Source: a virus
DNA length: 22,162 nt
Strand: one strand, 5' to 3'
IMG/VR virus record: IMGVR_UViG_3300020192_000520
Span: 1 to 22,162 of that record
Made by a program: the position numbers and the translations under genes. The notes under the pieces were generated by a model. It saw nothing but the letters and a program-made list of their open reading frames with translations. It did no database searches and had not been told where the DNA came from. Of the stretch, positions 1 through 7,501 are shown in pieces. The stretch's first letter is position 1, and each line of letters starts with the position of its first letter.

Positions 1-331
1 ACTCAGCGTACCCTTGTGCGTACGGCTTCTCTTGGAAGTCTGCTGAGAGGAATCTTGAGGTGTTATAGGCGATCTTGTCGAGCATTTCGCCCTCTAGGGT
101 AGACCCGATGGAGCGCATACACTGTGCTAAGTACAAGCTGACATCAGCTGCTTCTTGGCCAACTTCTTGTGCGGTTTCTTGGGTAGGATTGGCGATCAGA
201 TCAAGCCAGGCATTGATAAACTCATGAAACTCCCCCTCTGCTAACACGCCAAGACGTAAAAGGTCAGCGTTGTTCTCCCTCATGGAAGGACGACCGGCTT
301 CAAAGATATCGAGGTGTTGCTCGATATTCAT
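1..331 (-). CDS. MazG-like nucleotide pyrophosphohydrolase, 3' end cut by window edge
   Basis: This reading frame runs from an ATG at 331 to the window edge without a stop, giving 110 visible codons. The product has the all-alpha NTP-pyrophosphohydrolase pattern: an ExxE motif (EFHE, about residues 34-37), then an ExxD motif (EAAD, about 62-65), then a K-x-x-N helix (KIAYN, near 88-92). In MazG and dUTPase-like families these acidic residues bind Mg2+ and cleave (d)NTPs to the monophosphate and pyrophosphate. Phage versions are thought to tune nucleotide pools or lower alarmone levels. The start has a good ribosome site (AAGGA, spacing about 6) and lies 2 bp after the stop of the holin-like gene, so the two are cotranscribed. 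Fold assignment is fairly confident; the substrate is unknown. Confidence 0.75.
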   Translation of the reverse strand, partial: MNIEQHLDIFEAGRPSMRENNADLLRLGVLAEGEFHEFINAWLDLIANPTQETAQEVGQEAADVSLYLAQCMRSIGSTLEGEMLDKIAYNTSRFLSADFQEKPYAQGYAE

Positions 332-333
332 AG

Positions 334-573
334 TTATTCCTTGCTAATTTTTCGTCCACCAGCAGCTTGTAGTCCAGTAACAACGCCAGAAGCAGCGAAA
401 CCTAAAATGATGCCCTCAGCAATGTCTACCCCCTGAACTCTCAATGCTCCAGCGAGCGCACCTATTACGGCTGCACCTGTGATGATAACTACTGTTCGGT
501 AGTCACGATCAAAAGCTGACTTAACAAGTTGTGTGAAGCCAATAACGGCTCCCAAGATAAATGTGTTTTCCAT
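334..573 (-). CDS. Holin-like small membrane protein
   Basis: The 79-aa product has two or three hydrophobic segments: a short one near the N terminus (about 5-16), a strong one around 27-44 (VVIITGAAVIGALAGAL) and a Gly/Ala-rich one around 50-69. It ends in a basic tail (GGRKISKE). Size and topology fit a phage holin, the inner-membrane protein that times lysis by forming holes through which the endolysin leaves. It lies 8 bp downstream of the amidase gene, where holins usually sit. The start has AAGGAG four bases upstream of the ATG. I assign it by topology and position only. A small membrane protein with another role remains possible. Confidence 0.6.
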   Translation of the reverse strand: MENTFILGAVIGFTQLVKSAFDRDYRTVVIITGAAVIGALAGALRVQGVDIAEGIILGFAASGVVTGLQAAGGRKISKE

Positions 574-581
574 AGAACTCC

Positions 582-1364
582 TTAAAGTAGTTTATAGTTT
601 CCTGACAACTTACCTTCAGACCATGTTACTCCATTAAGTCCTGCTTTGCGACCCGACTTGAGTGTTATTTCTTCTGGTGGCTCGACTGGTGTTGGGGTGG
701 CTTCTTTGCCAGCAGCAAAACCTCTGTTGAATGAATCCCGCGACTTCTTGTCGATAGCTTCCTTCACCACCACAAACTTTGAGTTACGAGGAAGGGCTAA
801 AAGGTCGGTTGTTTGATCGAGGGTTTCTGAGTTTCCCCGCACCTTTTCCCAATCAGCGATTGGTACGTTAATAGTTTCTGGCATAGTTCCCATCTTTCCC
901 TTGACCATATTTATAAAGCGATCCCACCCAAGATCAAGTGTGCGGTGTGGACAATTTTTACCACTAAAAGACTTGTGTGTTTTGATTACTTCAATACCCC
1001 ATTTTCTCTCTGTAAGAATCTTGGCGATCAACTCGGTGGCGTTTTCCTCAGCTTTGGTAAAACGATCTCCACCGCTCTTAGAATAACATATCTCAATCCC
1101 AATATGTTTTCGATTGCCGTTACCAGTAGATCCGTCACCTGCGTGCCAGCCGTTTCTATCAAGGGGAATACCCAGTACCGCCTCTTTATCATCTACGGCG
1201 TAGTGGAATGAGGTTTGGGAGGTGTTGCTAATCATGTAGGCATTTTCATTGATAGCAGATGCGTCGTTAAAAGTGTTATGAATACACAGCCCGATAGGGG
1301 TCATGGCGTGGGGACATTTGAGAGCGTATTTAGATGGTGCAACTAGGTTTTCTCGTATCGTCAT
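582..1364 (-). CDS. N-acetylmuramoyl-L-alanine amidase (endolysin)
   Basis: This is the phage endolysin, which cuts the bond between N-acetylmuramic acid and L-alanine in peptidoglycan at the end of infection. Residues about 20-145 form an Amidase_2/PGRP (T7-lysozyme type) domain. The expected zinc ligands are visible: H29 in IHNT, H130 in THKS and C138 in NCPHR, with H130 and C138 eight residues apart as in T7 lysozyme. Typical family segments include SFHYAVDD, NGWHAGDG and IGIEICYS. The remaining 100 residues have a Pro-rich linker (TPTPVEPPEE) and a short C-terminal part that may bind the wall. The ATG overlaps the stop of the XhlA-like gene by 4 bp, and AAAGGA lies upstream. The closest relatives I know are endolysins of Gram-positive phages, a weak host hint. 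Confidence 0.92.
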   Translation of the reverse strand: MTIRENLVAPSKYALKCPHAMTPIGLCIHNTFNDASAINENAYMISNTSQTSFHYAVDDKEAVLGIPLDRNGWHAGDGSTGNGNRKHIGIEICYSKSGGDRFTKAEENATELIAKILTERKWGIEVIKTHKSFSGKNCPHRTLDLGWDRFINMVKGKMGTMPETINVPIADWEKVRGNSETLDQTTDLLALPRNSKFVVVKEAIDKKSRDSFNRGFAAGKEATPTPVEPPEEITLKSGRKAGLNGVTWSEGKLSGNYKLL

Positions 1365-1561
1365 GGCTTAATTATCCTTTGGATAATCCAACTCGATCCT
1401 ATGCTAATAATCGTGGTTATTGCAAACCACACCCCCATCGCCCTACTGTTAAAATCCTCTAGCTTATCTATCTTTTTTTCAGCCTCAACAAGTCGCCTGT
1501 CAATCTTCATTTCAAGACGTTCTACAATTTCATAAATGTCGCGAAGATTTACGGCTTCCAT
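1361..1561 (-). CDS. XhlA-like coiled-coil membrane protein (lysis module)
   Basis: The 66-aa product begins with a charged amphipathic helix/coiled coil (about residues 5-41, rich in E, K and R with heptad-like hydrophobics). It ends in one transmembrane segment (about 43-62) and a short basic tail. This is the layout of haemolysin XhlA-type proteins of phage lysis cassettes such as that of PBSX, which cooperate with the holin and amidase in membrane disruption. It overlaps the amidase start by 4 bp (ATGA), so translation is probably coupled. The ribosome site is strong (AGAGGAGG). It resembles its upstream neighbour in layout. Assignment rests on architecture and position, without a catalytic motif. 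Confidence 0.65.
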   Translation of the reverse strand: MEAVNLRDIYEIVERLEMKIDRRLVEAEKKIDKLEDFNSRAMGVWFAITTIISIGSSWIIQRIIKP

Positions 1562-1565
1562 ATAC

Positions 1566-1787
1566 TCACCCTCCTCTGATCATAAGAAAGTTAAGTAAAA
1601 CATTAAAGAGCTCAATCATAATAACAATAAAAAAGAGCATCTGTATCCATTTGTTGTAAGTTTTAGATTCAACCAGATGAAGGTCAAGTTTTGTCTCAAT
1701 GCGGATAAGTCGTTCAAAAAGTTCAACAACATCAATCTGAGTATCCTTGATGTCTTTTTTATTCTTGATGACTTGGGTTTCTTGCAT
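1566..1787 (-). CDS. Second XhlA-like coiled-coil membrane protein
   Basis: The 73-aa product has an N-terminal charged helical part (about 1-42, containing ELFERLIRIETKLDLHLVE) and one long hydrophobic C-terminal segment (about 47-69). It shares the XhlA-like pattern of the next gene, including a helix of the form ERL..IE.K.D..LVE, so the pair may be an old duplication. The two lie 4 bp apart and directly upstream of the amidase, so they form one lysis module. There is no clear Shine-Dalgarno before this ATG: the stop of the large gene and an AT-rich stretch (TTTTAATAAATCT) precede it. Expression may depend on ribosomes finishing the 1394-aa gene seven bases upstream. Confidence 0.6.
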   Translation of the reverse strand: MQETQVIKNKKDIKDTQIDVVELFERLIRIETKLDLHLVESKTYNKWIQMLFFIVIMIELFNVLLNFLMIRGG

Positions 1788-1794
1788 AGATTTA

Positions 1795-4700
1795 TTAAAA
1801 CCAAAGGTTTCCCGATCCAGATCTACGCTTATTTGGAGCGTTGAGTAATGTATCTATAAGTCTGTCATCTCCACCAGCTCTTTGTGACCCACCTTGTGAT
1901 GAAGACTTTGAGAGGTAGTCAAGACTCTTTAGGCGACTAAACTTAGGTAGCTCAACATTGAAGAGCTTCTTGGCTTGGGAATAGCTCAAGCTACCACTCT
2001 CGGATTTTGTGTACGATTTGGTAAAGTACGGCTTGTCGTTAATCTCATCCCACTTCAGGGCTTTAATAGCCTTTTGTTCGTCCTTGCTGATGTAGTCATT
2101 TTCGTAGAGATAACTCACCATTTCGTCAGTTACGAGTTGGTTGCCAGCTACCTTTCTTCTCCCCTTCATCAAAGACTCCACAATTTCTTTACTATCCATA
2201 GTGTCGAGTTTAGGTAGGATCTCTTGCAACTTCACATCTTTGTCTTTTGAAGCCGTGTTGTAGTATTCATAAAGCTCTGGCGAGGCTCCAGAAGCACCCA
2301 AAATTGCCTGTTTCTGCTCAGGTGTGCTGAACTCATCGTTCATAGTTGTTTTGAGGGCTTTGTATGTATCCATACGCTCCTCAATAGATTTGGAAGTCGC
2401 TGATTTTCCACTGAAGAATCGTTGAGCGAGAGCTTGATTATTGGGGACTGACCCAGCCTCCAAAGCTGCATCAATACTTTCGTTGAATGCTTCGACCTGT
2501 TTTTTACTAGCTTTATCTGGTAGCGTTGGGTTGGTTGAGGCTTGAGCTCCAAATAGTTTGGAAAGTAGTCCCCCATCTTTTTGTGGGGTTGAAGTTAAAC
2601 TTGTTCCAATTTCTTTATTTGATAATCCAGCATCTTTAAGATCAATGGCAGACTGACGCTTTTCTTTAGTGTTAGCTCCACCTCGATAACGGATAGGAGC
2701 TTCGAGTAATCCAACACCAACTTCTTCAGGTGTTTGCTCTCCCGTAAGACCACCAATGATGTTGGTTGCTTGAGAAGGGACACCCACTCCTTGAGCAATT
2801 TGTGATCCAAGCTCGCCTGGAGTATCAATGGGTCTTCCACGATAGTCTTCCCCAGTAATAGCTATGTTCGCTAAGGCTCCCACTGGAGGTGACAATCTAT
2901 TTCTCAAGGGTTTGAACAAACCTTTTACATCGCCCTCTCCCGCTGCTTGAACAAGTTGCAAAGGGATACGAGCAAAATCAAAAGCAGTTCCAAAAGGAGA
3001 GATCATCCGCTCTCGACCACGCTCATCAAATGTCCCCGTAGCTAAATTAAACTCCTGCCCAGCTCCGTTCTCCCAAGGCCAGTGACCAGAAACGGCTTTG
3101 TTTGTCATAGCCATAGAGGCGTACATAAAGGTTGCGTTACGGGCAAATTGTCGATAAGGAGCGTACTCAGCTTTTGACCAGTTGCTTGGATTAAGTAGGG
3201 CTCCACTCGTTTTCTTAGCGATTTTGAAATTGGATTCTAACCAATCAGGAGCTAGCAAGAACGTTCGCATGATGTTTTGGAAATCTTTTGAGCGACCAAG
3301 TTCTTGGGCATTAACACCACCGAAAAAAGCGTTAGAAGTTTCAGCACCTATTCTAAGTGCGTCTTCTTTATTCACGCCTGATTTAAGAGCTTTTTGATAT
3401 GCCTCAACAGCTACTTGGTATTTTTGAGCTGGGAGGACTTTATCGAAAGCAGCTTCGGAGAATAACTTATCAAAGGTTCCCCGAGCCTTACTGATGATTC
3501 CTTTTCCAACTTCTGGCTTAAACCCATAGCCAGCGTCGTCGACTGACCGACCAACTGTCAGTGAGTTACGAATAAGGCCTTCTCTTATATCTACAGGAAT
3601 CCTATCCACTGACTTTACAGCCTCTCCAGGAAAGGTATTCCAAATAACAGTATCAACAACCGCCTTGAAGGGGTTGTTTCGTGCAGCTACGGCTCGAGCT
3701 GGAATGTTGACCCCTGTGTGAAAGTTCCATCCAGTTTTAGGAACACCAGCAGAGAGTAACGACTGTTTGGCCTCAGAGACAAAACGCCCCACTTTGTTAA
3801 GTATTTCACTTCCTGGCTCAGTATAGTTTTGTATTTTTTGAGCAATCTTAGGATCAACGGCAAATTTCTGCTTACCCTGTTGTAACTCAGGCACATTTTT
3901 CCAACCCTTGGGAGCTTGGTCAAATGGTAATGCTTGGCCACTGTCTATAAGTGAGTTAGTAAACTCACTGTCAGCTAAGGCTCGTGTGGCGGATTTAGAC
4001 CGTGAGGTAAGCAGGTCAGAAATAGCATCAAACTTTGGTGTCAACCCAGCATCAATGCCTTGTTGGTAGGTATCAAAAATACGTTGTTTTGAGAAACCTG
4101 GTTGATTGCCGAATCTTCGCTGAAAGGCCTGAGCTATTTCCTCGGGTGGGTTTTCCCATAACTGGGGTAAGTAGTTTGGTTGGTAGTTGTTAGCCTCAGA
4201 GAGTCCTGCCTTACTTTCCGTGTCGAATAAATCATCAGTGAATTGTTTGACGGCTTTGAATTTATCAGGGTTTGCTCCTGACTGCATCTCTGTAATAGCT
4301 TTCATACCCTCTTTGTCAAACATTGTTAAGGCGGGATTTGTTTTTACAGAGTCGGCTCTAAAGGACGCTACTCCCTCTCGAGTATTGACCCAATTTTTGA
4401 ACAATCTATTTGCATCAACAAAAGGGGTGGATTTCTTAGCAGCAGCGTCAAGAAGTGGGAGTCCTTCTTTAGCTACCACCCCCTCAGAAGACCGCTTGAG
4501 GTCTGAGTAGGCTTGTCTGAAGAAGCCTTCTTTCTCTGTGAGATCAGTAATAATTTCTGGGTCAGTGGCTTGTTTAAGCTGTGCTTTAATCCTACCTAGT
4601 TCTGCACCAACTGATTTTAGTGTTGGGATTCCTGGTGCTTTTCCTGGAACTGCTTGTAGGGCTGGTTGTAGTACATCATCAAGGAGTGGGAGTCCTGGTG

Positions 4701-5979
4701 GTACTTCTGGTGCTACCTTAGGAAGTGCTGGTTGTAGTACCTCATCAAGGGATTTGGCTGGAGTAGATTGGTTGTAGAAGTCGGTGAGTTGTTGCTTGGT
4801 TTTGAGTAAATCTTCATAACCAAGAGATAAACCCAACTCTCTTTGATTTTTAGCATTTAGGACTCTATTAAGTGAGTCAATATCTTTAGCAACAACTAAA
4901 GCACCCAGTTTGTCTGTTCTTATCCATAGTTTATGTTTGTTTGCAAATGATTTAACTTCTTTTTTTGATAGGAAACTGCTATCCGCAAGGTATGCTGGTT
5001 TATCTTTCAATACTTGCTCTAGTTCCCATTGTTCTGTTTTCTTTAAAATATCCTCATCAAACTTCCCCGTAAGTTTCATTTGATCTAGTTGCTTGCGAAA
5101 TGGATTACGAGATAGGTATTGGTTTCTTGTTCCCCATTCTTTAACAGTACCAAACTCCTCAGCATTACCATACTTCTTGGCTTCTGCCATGAGTGGGTCT
5201 GGGTTGAGTGTGGATTTTGCTGTTTGTAGTACTTCATCAAGGGATTTGGCTGGTTGTAGCACATCATCAAGAGCGGGAGCAACTTTCTTTCCAGCTCGTA
5301 GCACATCATCGAGGAGTGGGAGCCCCTCACGAGCGACATCGTCCACAAGGGGCAGTGCTTCTTTAACCGTGTTTTTACCGACAGCTCTCACAAAGTCAGT
5401 GGGGTCATTAGGAACAGCATCGAGACCAGCCAAACCAGTAATGCCAAGGAAAGTGAGTGGAGTTGATACACCCTGAGCTAAACCTGGAGAAACTCCTCGG
5501 TCTTGAAGCCAAGAAGCGTTCCTAGGAGCGTTGTTAGCTGTTTGATTTTGAAGTGAAAGGATTGGTTCAGGATTCTCCCCGTAGAAAAAGTCTCGAGCTG
5601 GCTTATATGGCATTGCTCTCCTGATTTCTTCAGGAGAGGTAACTCCATCATCGGCTCCAATAGCCTGACCAACGCTAGAGCTAAGTGTTTGAATAGCTCG
5701 TGGGACAGGTCGGATGATGTTGTCTCTAATAGAACGACTAGCATCACCAATAGTGGGAGATTTGATTGGGTAGTTTATTTGGTTAGAAAAAGGGAGTCTT
5801 ACTAAAGGTGTATTGCTTACACTCCTAGCCATGTTTCCAGCAGCTTGGCTGATACGATTTCCCAACCCACCTTGAGCGAGTTGAACGCCACCCATTGATT
5901 GATCTCGGTCAATAGAATTACCAATACCTGTGAAGGCTTGGGACGCTTTAGCTCTAATGCGATCAAAAATTGAAGCCAT
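1795..5979 (-). CDS. Very large internal virion / ejection-type protein
   Basis: The 1394-aa product is soluble-looking, mostly helical and low in Cys. The first ~210 residues are disordered-looking. Residues about 216-253 and 406-436 carry repeated LDDVLQPA/SLDEVLQ-type motifs in a Pro/Ala-rich setting. The part from about 750 to 1050 looks best conserved: it holds GWNFHTGVNIPARA, an aromatic WPWENG segment and ISPFGTAFDFARIPLQ, followed by TGEDYRGRPID. That last region reminds me of domains in phage polyvalent and internal virion proteins, but I cannot confirm it. Podoviruses place such giant proteins after the tail genes; they are packaged in the head and ejected ahead of the DNA. I see no lysozyme or protease motif. 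Role by size, position and composition; family unknown. Confidence 0.6.
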   Translation of the reverse strand: MASIFDRIRAKASQAFTGIGNSIDRDQSMGGVQLAQGGLGNRISQAAGNMARSVSNTPLVRLPFSNQINYPIKSPTIGDASRSIRDNIIRPVPRAIQTLSSSVGQAIGADDGVTSPEEIRRAMPYKPARDFFYGENPEPILSLQNQTANNAPRNASWLQDRGVSPGLAQGVSTPLTFLGITGLAGLDAVPNDPTDFVRAVGKNTVKEALPLVDDVAREGLPLLDDVLRAGKKVAPALDDVLQPAKSLDEVLQTAKSTLNPDPLMAEAKKYGNAEEFGTVKEWGTRNQYLSRNPFRKQLDQMKLTGKFDEDILKKTEQWELEQVLKDKPAYLADSSFLSKKEVKSFANKHKLWIRTDKLGALVVAKDIDSLNRVLNAKNQRELGLSLGYEDLLKTKQQLTDFYNQSTPAKSLDEVLQPALPKVAPEVPPGLPLLDDVLQPALQAVPGKAPGIPTLKSVGAELGRIKAQLKQATDPEIITDLTEKEGFFRQAYSDLKRSSEGVVAKEGLPLLDAAAKKSTPFVDANRLFKNWVNTREGVASFRADSVKTNPALTMFDKEGMKAITEMQSGANPDKFKAVKQFTDDLFDTESKAGLSEANNYQPNYLPQLWENPPEEIAQAFQRRFGNQPGFSKQRIFDTYQQGIDAGLTPKFDAISDLLTSRSKSATRALADSEFTNSLIDSGQALPFDQAPKGWKNVPELQQGKQKFAVDPKIAQKIQNYTEPGSEILNKVGRFVSEAKQSLLSAGVPKTGWNFHTGVNIPARAVAARNNPFKAVVDTVIWNTFPGEAVKSVDRIPVDIREGLIRNSLTVGRSVDDAGYGFKPEVGKGIISKARGTFDKLFSEAAFDKVLPAQKYQVAVEAYQKALKSGVNKEDALRIGAETSNAFFGGVNAQELGRSKDFQNIMRTFLLAPDWLESNFKIAKKTSGALLNPSNWSKAEYAPYRQFARNATFMYASMAMTNKAVSGHWPWENGAGQEFNLATGTFDERGRERMISPFGTAFDFARIPLQLVQAAGEGDVKGLFKPLRNRLSPPVGALANIAITGEDYRGRPIDTPGELGSQIAQGVGVPSQATNIIGGLTGEQTPEEVGVGLLEAPIRYRGGANTKEKRQSAIDLKDAGLSNKEIGTSLTSTPQKDGGLLSKLFGAQASTNPTLPDKASKKQVEAFNESIDAALEAGSVPNNQALAQRFFSGKSATSKSIEERMDTYKALKTTMNDEFSTPEQKQAILGASGASPELYEYYNTASKDKDVKLQEILPKLDTMDSKEIVESLMKGRRKVAGNQLVTDEMVSYLYENDYISKDEQKAIKALKWDEINDKPYFTKSYTKSESGSLSYSQAKKLFNVELPKFSRLKSLDYLSKSSSQGGSQRAGGDDRLIDTLLNAPNKRRSGSGNLWF
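4671..4760 (-). repeat. Degenerate repeats coding LDDVLQPA-type motifs (distal cluster)
   Basis: Two copies of a degenerate element containing gtagtac-n-tcatcaag occur here within the 1394-aa gene. They encode LLDDVLQPA and SLDEVLQPA (about residues 406-436). The same element recurs near 5219-5330. The surroundings are Pro/Val/Ala-rich, as expected of a flexible linker with short helical peptides. Confidence 0.7.
5219..5330 (-). repeat. Degenerate repeats coding LDDVLQ-type motifs (proximal cluster)
   Basis: Three or four degenerate copies of the element seen at 4671-4760 encode LLDDVLR, ALDDVLQPA and SLDEVLQT (about residues 216-253). Nucleotide similarity is high over about 20 bp, e.g. tagcacatcatcaag and tagtacttcatcaag. 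That suggests duplication within the gene, with the clusters about 450 bp apart. Confidence 0.7.
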
Positions 5980-5990
5980 AATGCCTTATT

Positions 5991-6008
5991 GCCTAAGTGG
6001 CCTTAGGC
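5991..6008 (-). other. Intercistronic perfect hairpin
   Basis: A perfect 7-bp stem with a 4-nt loop (GCCTAAG-GCCA-CTTAGGC on the minus strand) fills the gap between the stop of the 386-aa gene and the start of the 1394-aa gene. No T-run follows, so it is not an intrinsic terminator. It could be an RNase processing or mRNA-stabilising element, or could mask the weak ribosome site (AAGGCA) of the next gene. Confidence 0.55.
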
Positions 6009-7169
6009 TTATCGCCCACCAAGTAACCGTTTTAAACGAGCCTGAATACTATTATCTTGCTCTTGGATATTTACATCCGTTTCAGATTGTGCTCCGCCAC
6101 CCAATTGTGGGGCTACTGCCTGAAGTCCACCAGTGAGATCAGCAAAGTTTATCGAGGTGGGATTAGCTGTGTAGCCACCAATACCTTGTCTAGAAGCAGC
6201 GAGAGAGGCTTGTTGATTTGATAGGTTTTGTAGAAAGCCGTCAACATTTTGTTGAATACCCTGATAGTCACCGCGCTCAACCAACCCAGCTTGGTTCTCA
6301 GCAGCAGTTCGCTGATCATAAGCATCTTGGAGAGATCTTTGCAGTGCTGAATCTTGAGTGTTTGCCCAAGTTTGTCGCTCATTAAATACTCCAGTGTTCG
6401 CACTTTCGTTTTGATCTTTTTGTGTTGCGAGTTCCCCAGCTGCCCTAGCGTTTTGTTGAGCTAGACGACCTTGCGATTTAATGGCCGCTGATCCACCCAA
6501 GCCTAAAGCTCGAAGTGAGTTAGCAGACCTAGTTTCAGCTCCTTGAGAAGCAGCTTGTAAGTTTCCTCGTTCGCTTTCGTAGCGATTCAAGATGTTGTCT
6601 TGACCTTCTGAGAATAGCTTTTGGAACTCTTGTTTTCGTTGACCCAATAATCCAACACCCTCATCGTAAATACCACGAGCGCGGTTAAACGCGTCACCAG
6701 CTTGGCGTTTACCTTCTTCGTAGGTACTTCGTGCTAAATCTCGCTGAGACTGTACGTTTCTTTCAAATGCTCCAGTGTCAAATGGATTAGGGTTGCCAGG
6801 GTTGCCAGGATTGCCACCACCAGCACCTCCACCGCCATTGCCATTATTGATAATATCTTTACCAGGAGGAGGGGTATCAGTTATGCCCTGCACGCTACCA
6901 CCACGGAAACCTGGCTGATTTGGTACAGAACTTGCTCTTGGGTAATATTGTTGTGTTGGCCCATAGGGTAAGTTATTAAATCTTGGATCGTTCGCTACTC
7001 GAGCAATCTGTTGTTGTTCGGGAAGAGCGGCTGCACCACGAGCTTCAGCTCGTTCAGTAACACCATATTCAGGAAAAGGATTTCCCAAAAAATTACCTAC
7101 TTGGCTAGCGGTACGTGCAGTTTTTCCTTGGACTAATCTCTGTAATCTCTGTAATTCTTGAAATGACAT
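6009..7169 (-). CDS. Helical, Gly-rich internal virion protein (hypothetical)
   Basis: The 386-aa product has a Q/R/A-rich N terminus and a flexible middle (about 100-128) with a Gly run and three GNP repeats. From 135 to 310 it is predicted long helix, rich in Q, A, E and R. The C terminus is basic (IQARLKRLLGGR). It has no Cys and no membrane segment. In podoviruses, helical Gln/Ala-rich proteins beside the giant internal protein are typically internal virion proteins ejected into the host. The C-terminal LxxLLGGR end might serve docking, but that is a guess. The start has AGGA five bases upstream. The gene stands first behind the promoter at 7209-7236 and leads the 1394-aa, lysis and MazG genes. 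Confidence 0.6.
   Translation of the reverse strand: MSFQELQRLQRLVQGKTARTASQVGNFLGNPFPEYGVTERAEARGAAALPEQQQIARVANDPRFNNLPYGPTQQYYPRASSVPNQPGFRGGSVQGITDTPPPGKDIINNGNGGGGAGGGNPGNPGNPNPFDTGAFERNVQSQRDLARSTYEEGKRQAGDAFNRARGIYDEGVGLLGQRKQEFQKLFSEGQDNILNRYESERGNLQAASQGAETRSANSLRALGLGGSAAIKSQGRLAQQNARAAGELATQKDQNESANTGVFNERQTWANTQDSALQRSLQDAYDQRTAAENQAGLVERGDYQGIQQNVDGFLQNLSNQQASLAASRQGIGGYTANPTSINFADLTGGLQAVAPQLGGGAQSETDVNIQEQDNSIQARLKRLLGGR
6790..6816 (-). repeat. Three 9-bp tandem units coding Gly-Asn-Pro
   Basis: The unit gggttgcca occurs twice exactly, then once with one change (ggattgcca). It encodes the GNP repeats in the flexible linker of the 386-aa protein. It is probably prone to copy-number change by slippage. 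Confidence 0.8.
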
Positions 7170-7208
7170 ATAGTTCCTGTTAAATAATTTTGTGATTCTA
7201 TACTTTTA

Positions 7209-7236
7209 ATAATAAAACAGATATAGATTGTTTGTG
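7209..7236 (-). promoter_or_regulatory. Putative phage late promoter for internal-protein/lysis operon
   Basis: On the minus strand, CGACACAAA (core CACAAA, 7236-7231) is followed after exactly 16 nt by TATTAT (7214-7209). Transcription would start near 7202, giving about 33 nt of leader before the ATG at 7169, which has a Shine-Dalgarno. The core and spacing match four other gaps in this window. The next minus-strand gene upstream is interrupted by a plus-strand gene, so a promoter is expected here. Confidence 0.65.
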
Positions 7237-7245
7237 TCGATCTAC

Positions 7246-7273
7246 TAGCGAAGCAGGTTAGCGAAGCAAGCTA
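7246..7273. repeat. Direct repeats and inverted repeat upstream of plus-strand promoter
   Basis: TAGCGAAGCA occurs twice (7246-7255 and 7259-7268), offset by 13 bp. The second copy also forms an inverted repeat TAGC-n7-GCTA (7259-7273 with flanking bases). The array ends directly against the -35 of the plus-strand promoter, a usual place for an activator or repressor. It lies between two divergent promoters, so one bound protein could affect both. Confidence 0.5.
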
Positions 7274-7302
7274 TTGACATTTACAGTCCGTATGTATATA
7301 CT
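7274..7302 (+). promoter_or_regulatory. Near-consensus sigma-70 promoter, leaderless start
   Basis: TTGACA (7274-7279), a 17-nt spacer and TATACT (7297-7302) match the housekeeping bacterial consensus at 11 of 12 bases with ideal spacing. The ATG of the 62-aa gene begins 8 nt after the -10, so the mRNA should have 0-2 leader bases. An inverted repeat ACAGT-n12-ACTGT (7283-7304) overlaps the spacer and -10 and may be an operator. Confidence 0.85.
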
Positions 7303-7310
7303 GTCCCTAT

Positions 7311-7499
7311 ATGAAAAAACACTTAAACAAAATATTTTCTCTTATGCTTCTGGCAACAGTTCTTTTGCCGATGTCGCTCATTGGTTTTGGAATTGAGGAG
7401 GTATACCCCCACTCAATAAATTCAGTAAAAATAGTATTTGCCTTTGGTGTTTTATTCGTTTCACCTATCTGCGCCCTCAGACTTTTCCGCTCTAAATAA
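7311..7499 (+). CDS. Small membrane protein, the only plus-strand gene
   Basis: The 62-aa product starts MKKHLNK and has two hydrophobic segments (about 8-28 and 41-57), separated by a short polar stretch with EEVYPH, and ends in RLFRSK. It could be a two-pass inner-membrane protein, or have an uncleaved signal anchor. It lies opposite to all other genes, between the fibre and internal-protein genes, behind its own sigma-70-like promoter. Its stop is 2 bp from the converging stop of the fibre gene. This is how 'moron' genes look: host-promoter-driven accessory genes placed among structural genes, often for superinfection exclusion or host change. There is no Shine-Dalgarno, consistent with a leaderless mRNA. 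The family is not recognised. Confidence 0.7.
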   Translation: MKKHLNKIFSLMLLATVLLPMSLIGFGIEEVYPHSINSVKIVFAFGVLFVSPICALRLFRSK

Positions 7500-7501
7500 A
7501 G

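Noticed and set aside
1788-1821. TTTAAT 6 nt before the ATG at 1787 as another leaderless promoter
   Set aside because: No CACAAA or TTGACA lies at 16-17 nt (TCTGGA instead), and the hexamer overlaps the stop codon of the preceding gene.
5093-5476. Long plus-strand frames opposite large genes (e.g. 5093-5476, 14894-15250, 12204-12593)
   Set aside because: They are low-complexity Ser/Thr/Arg-rich antisense readings of clearly coding minus-strand genes, without ribosome sites or promoters.
7283-7304. ACAGT-n12-ACTGT as a LexA box
   Set aside because: Arms are in the opposite order to CTGT-n8-ACAG and the spacing is wrong; kept only as a possible operator.
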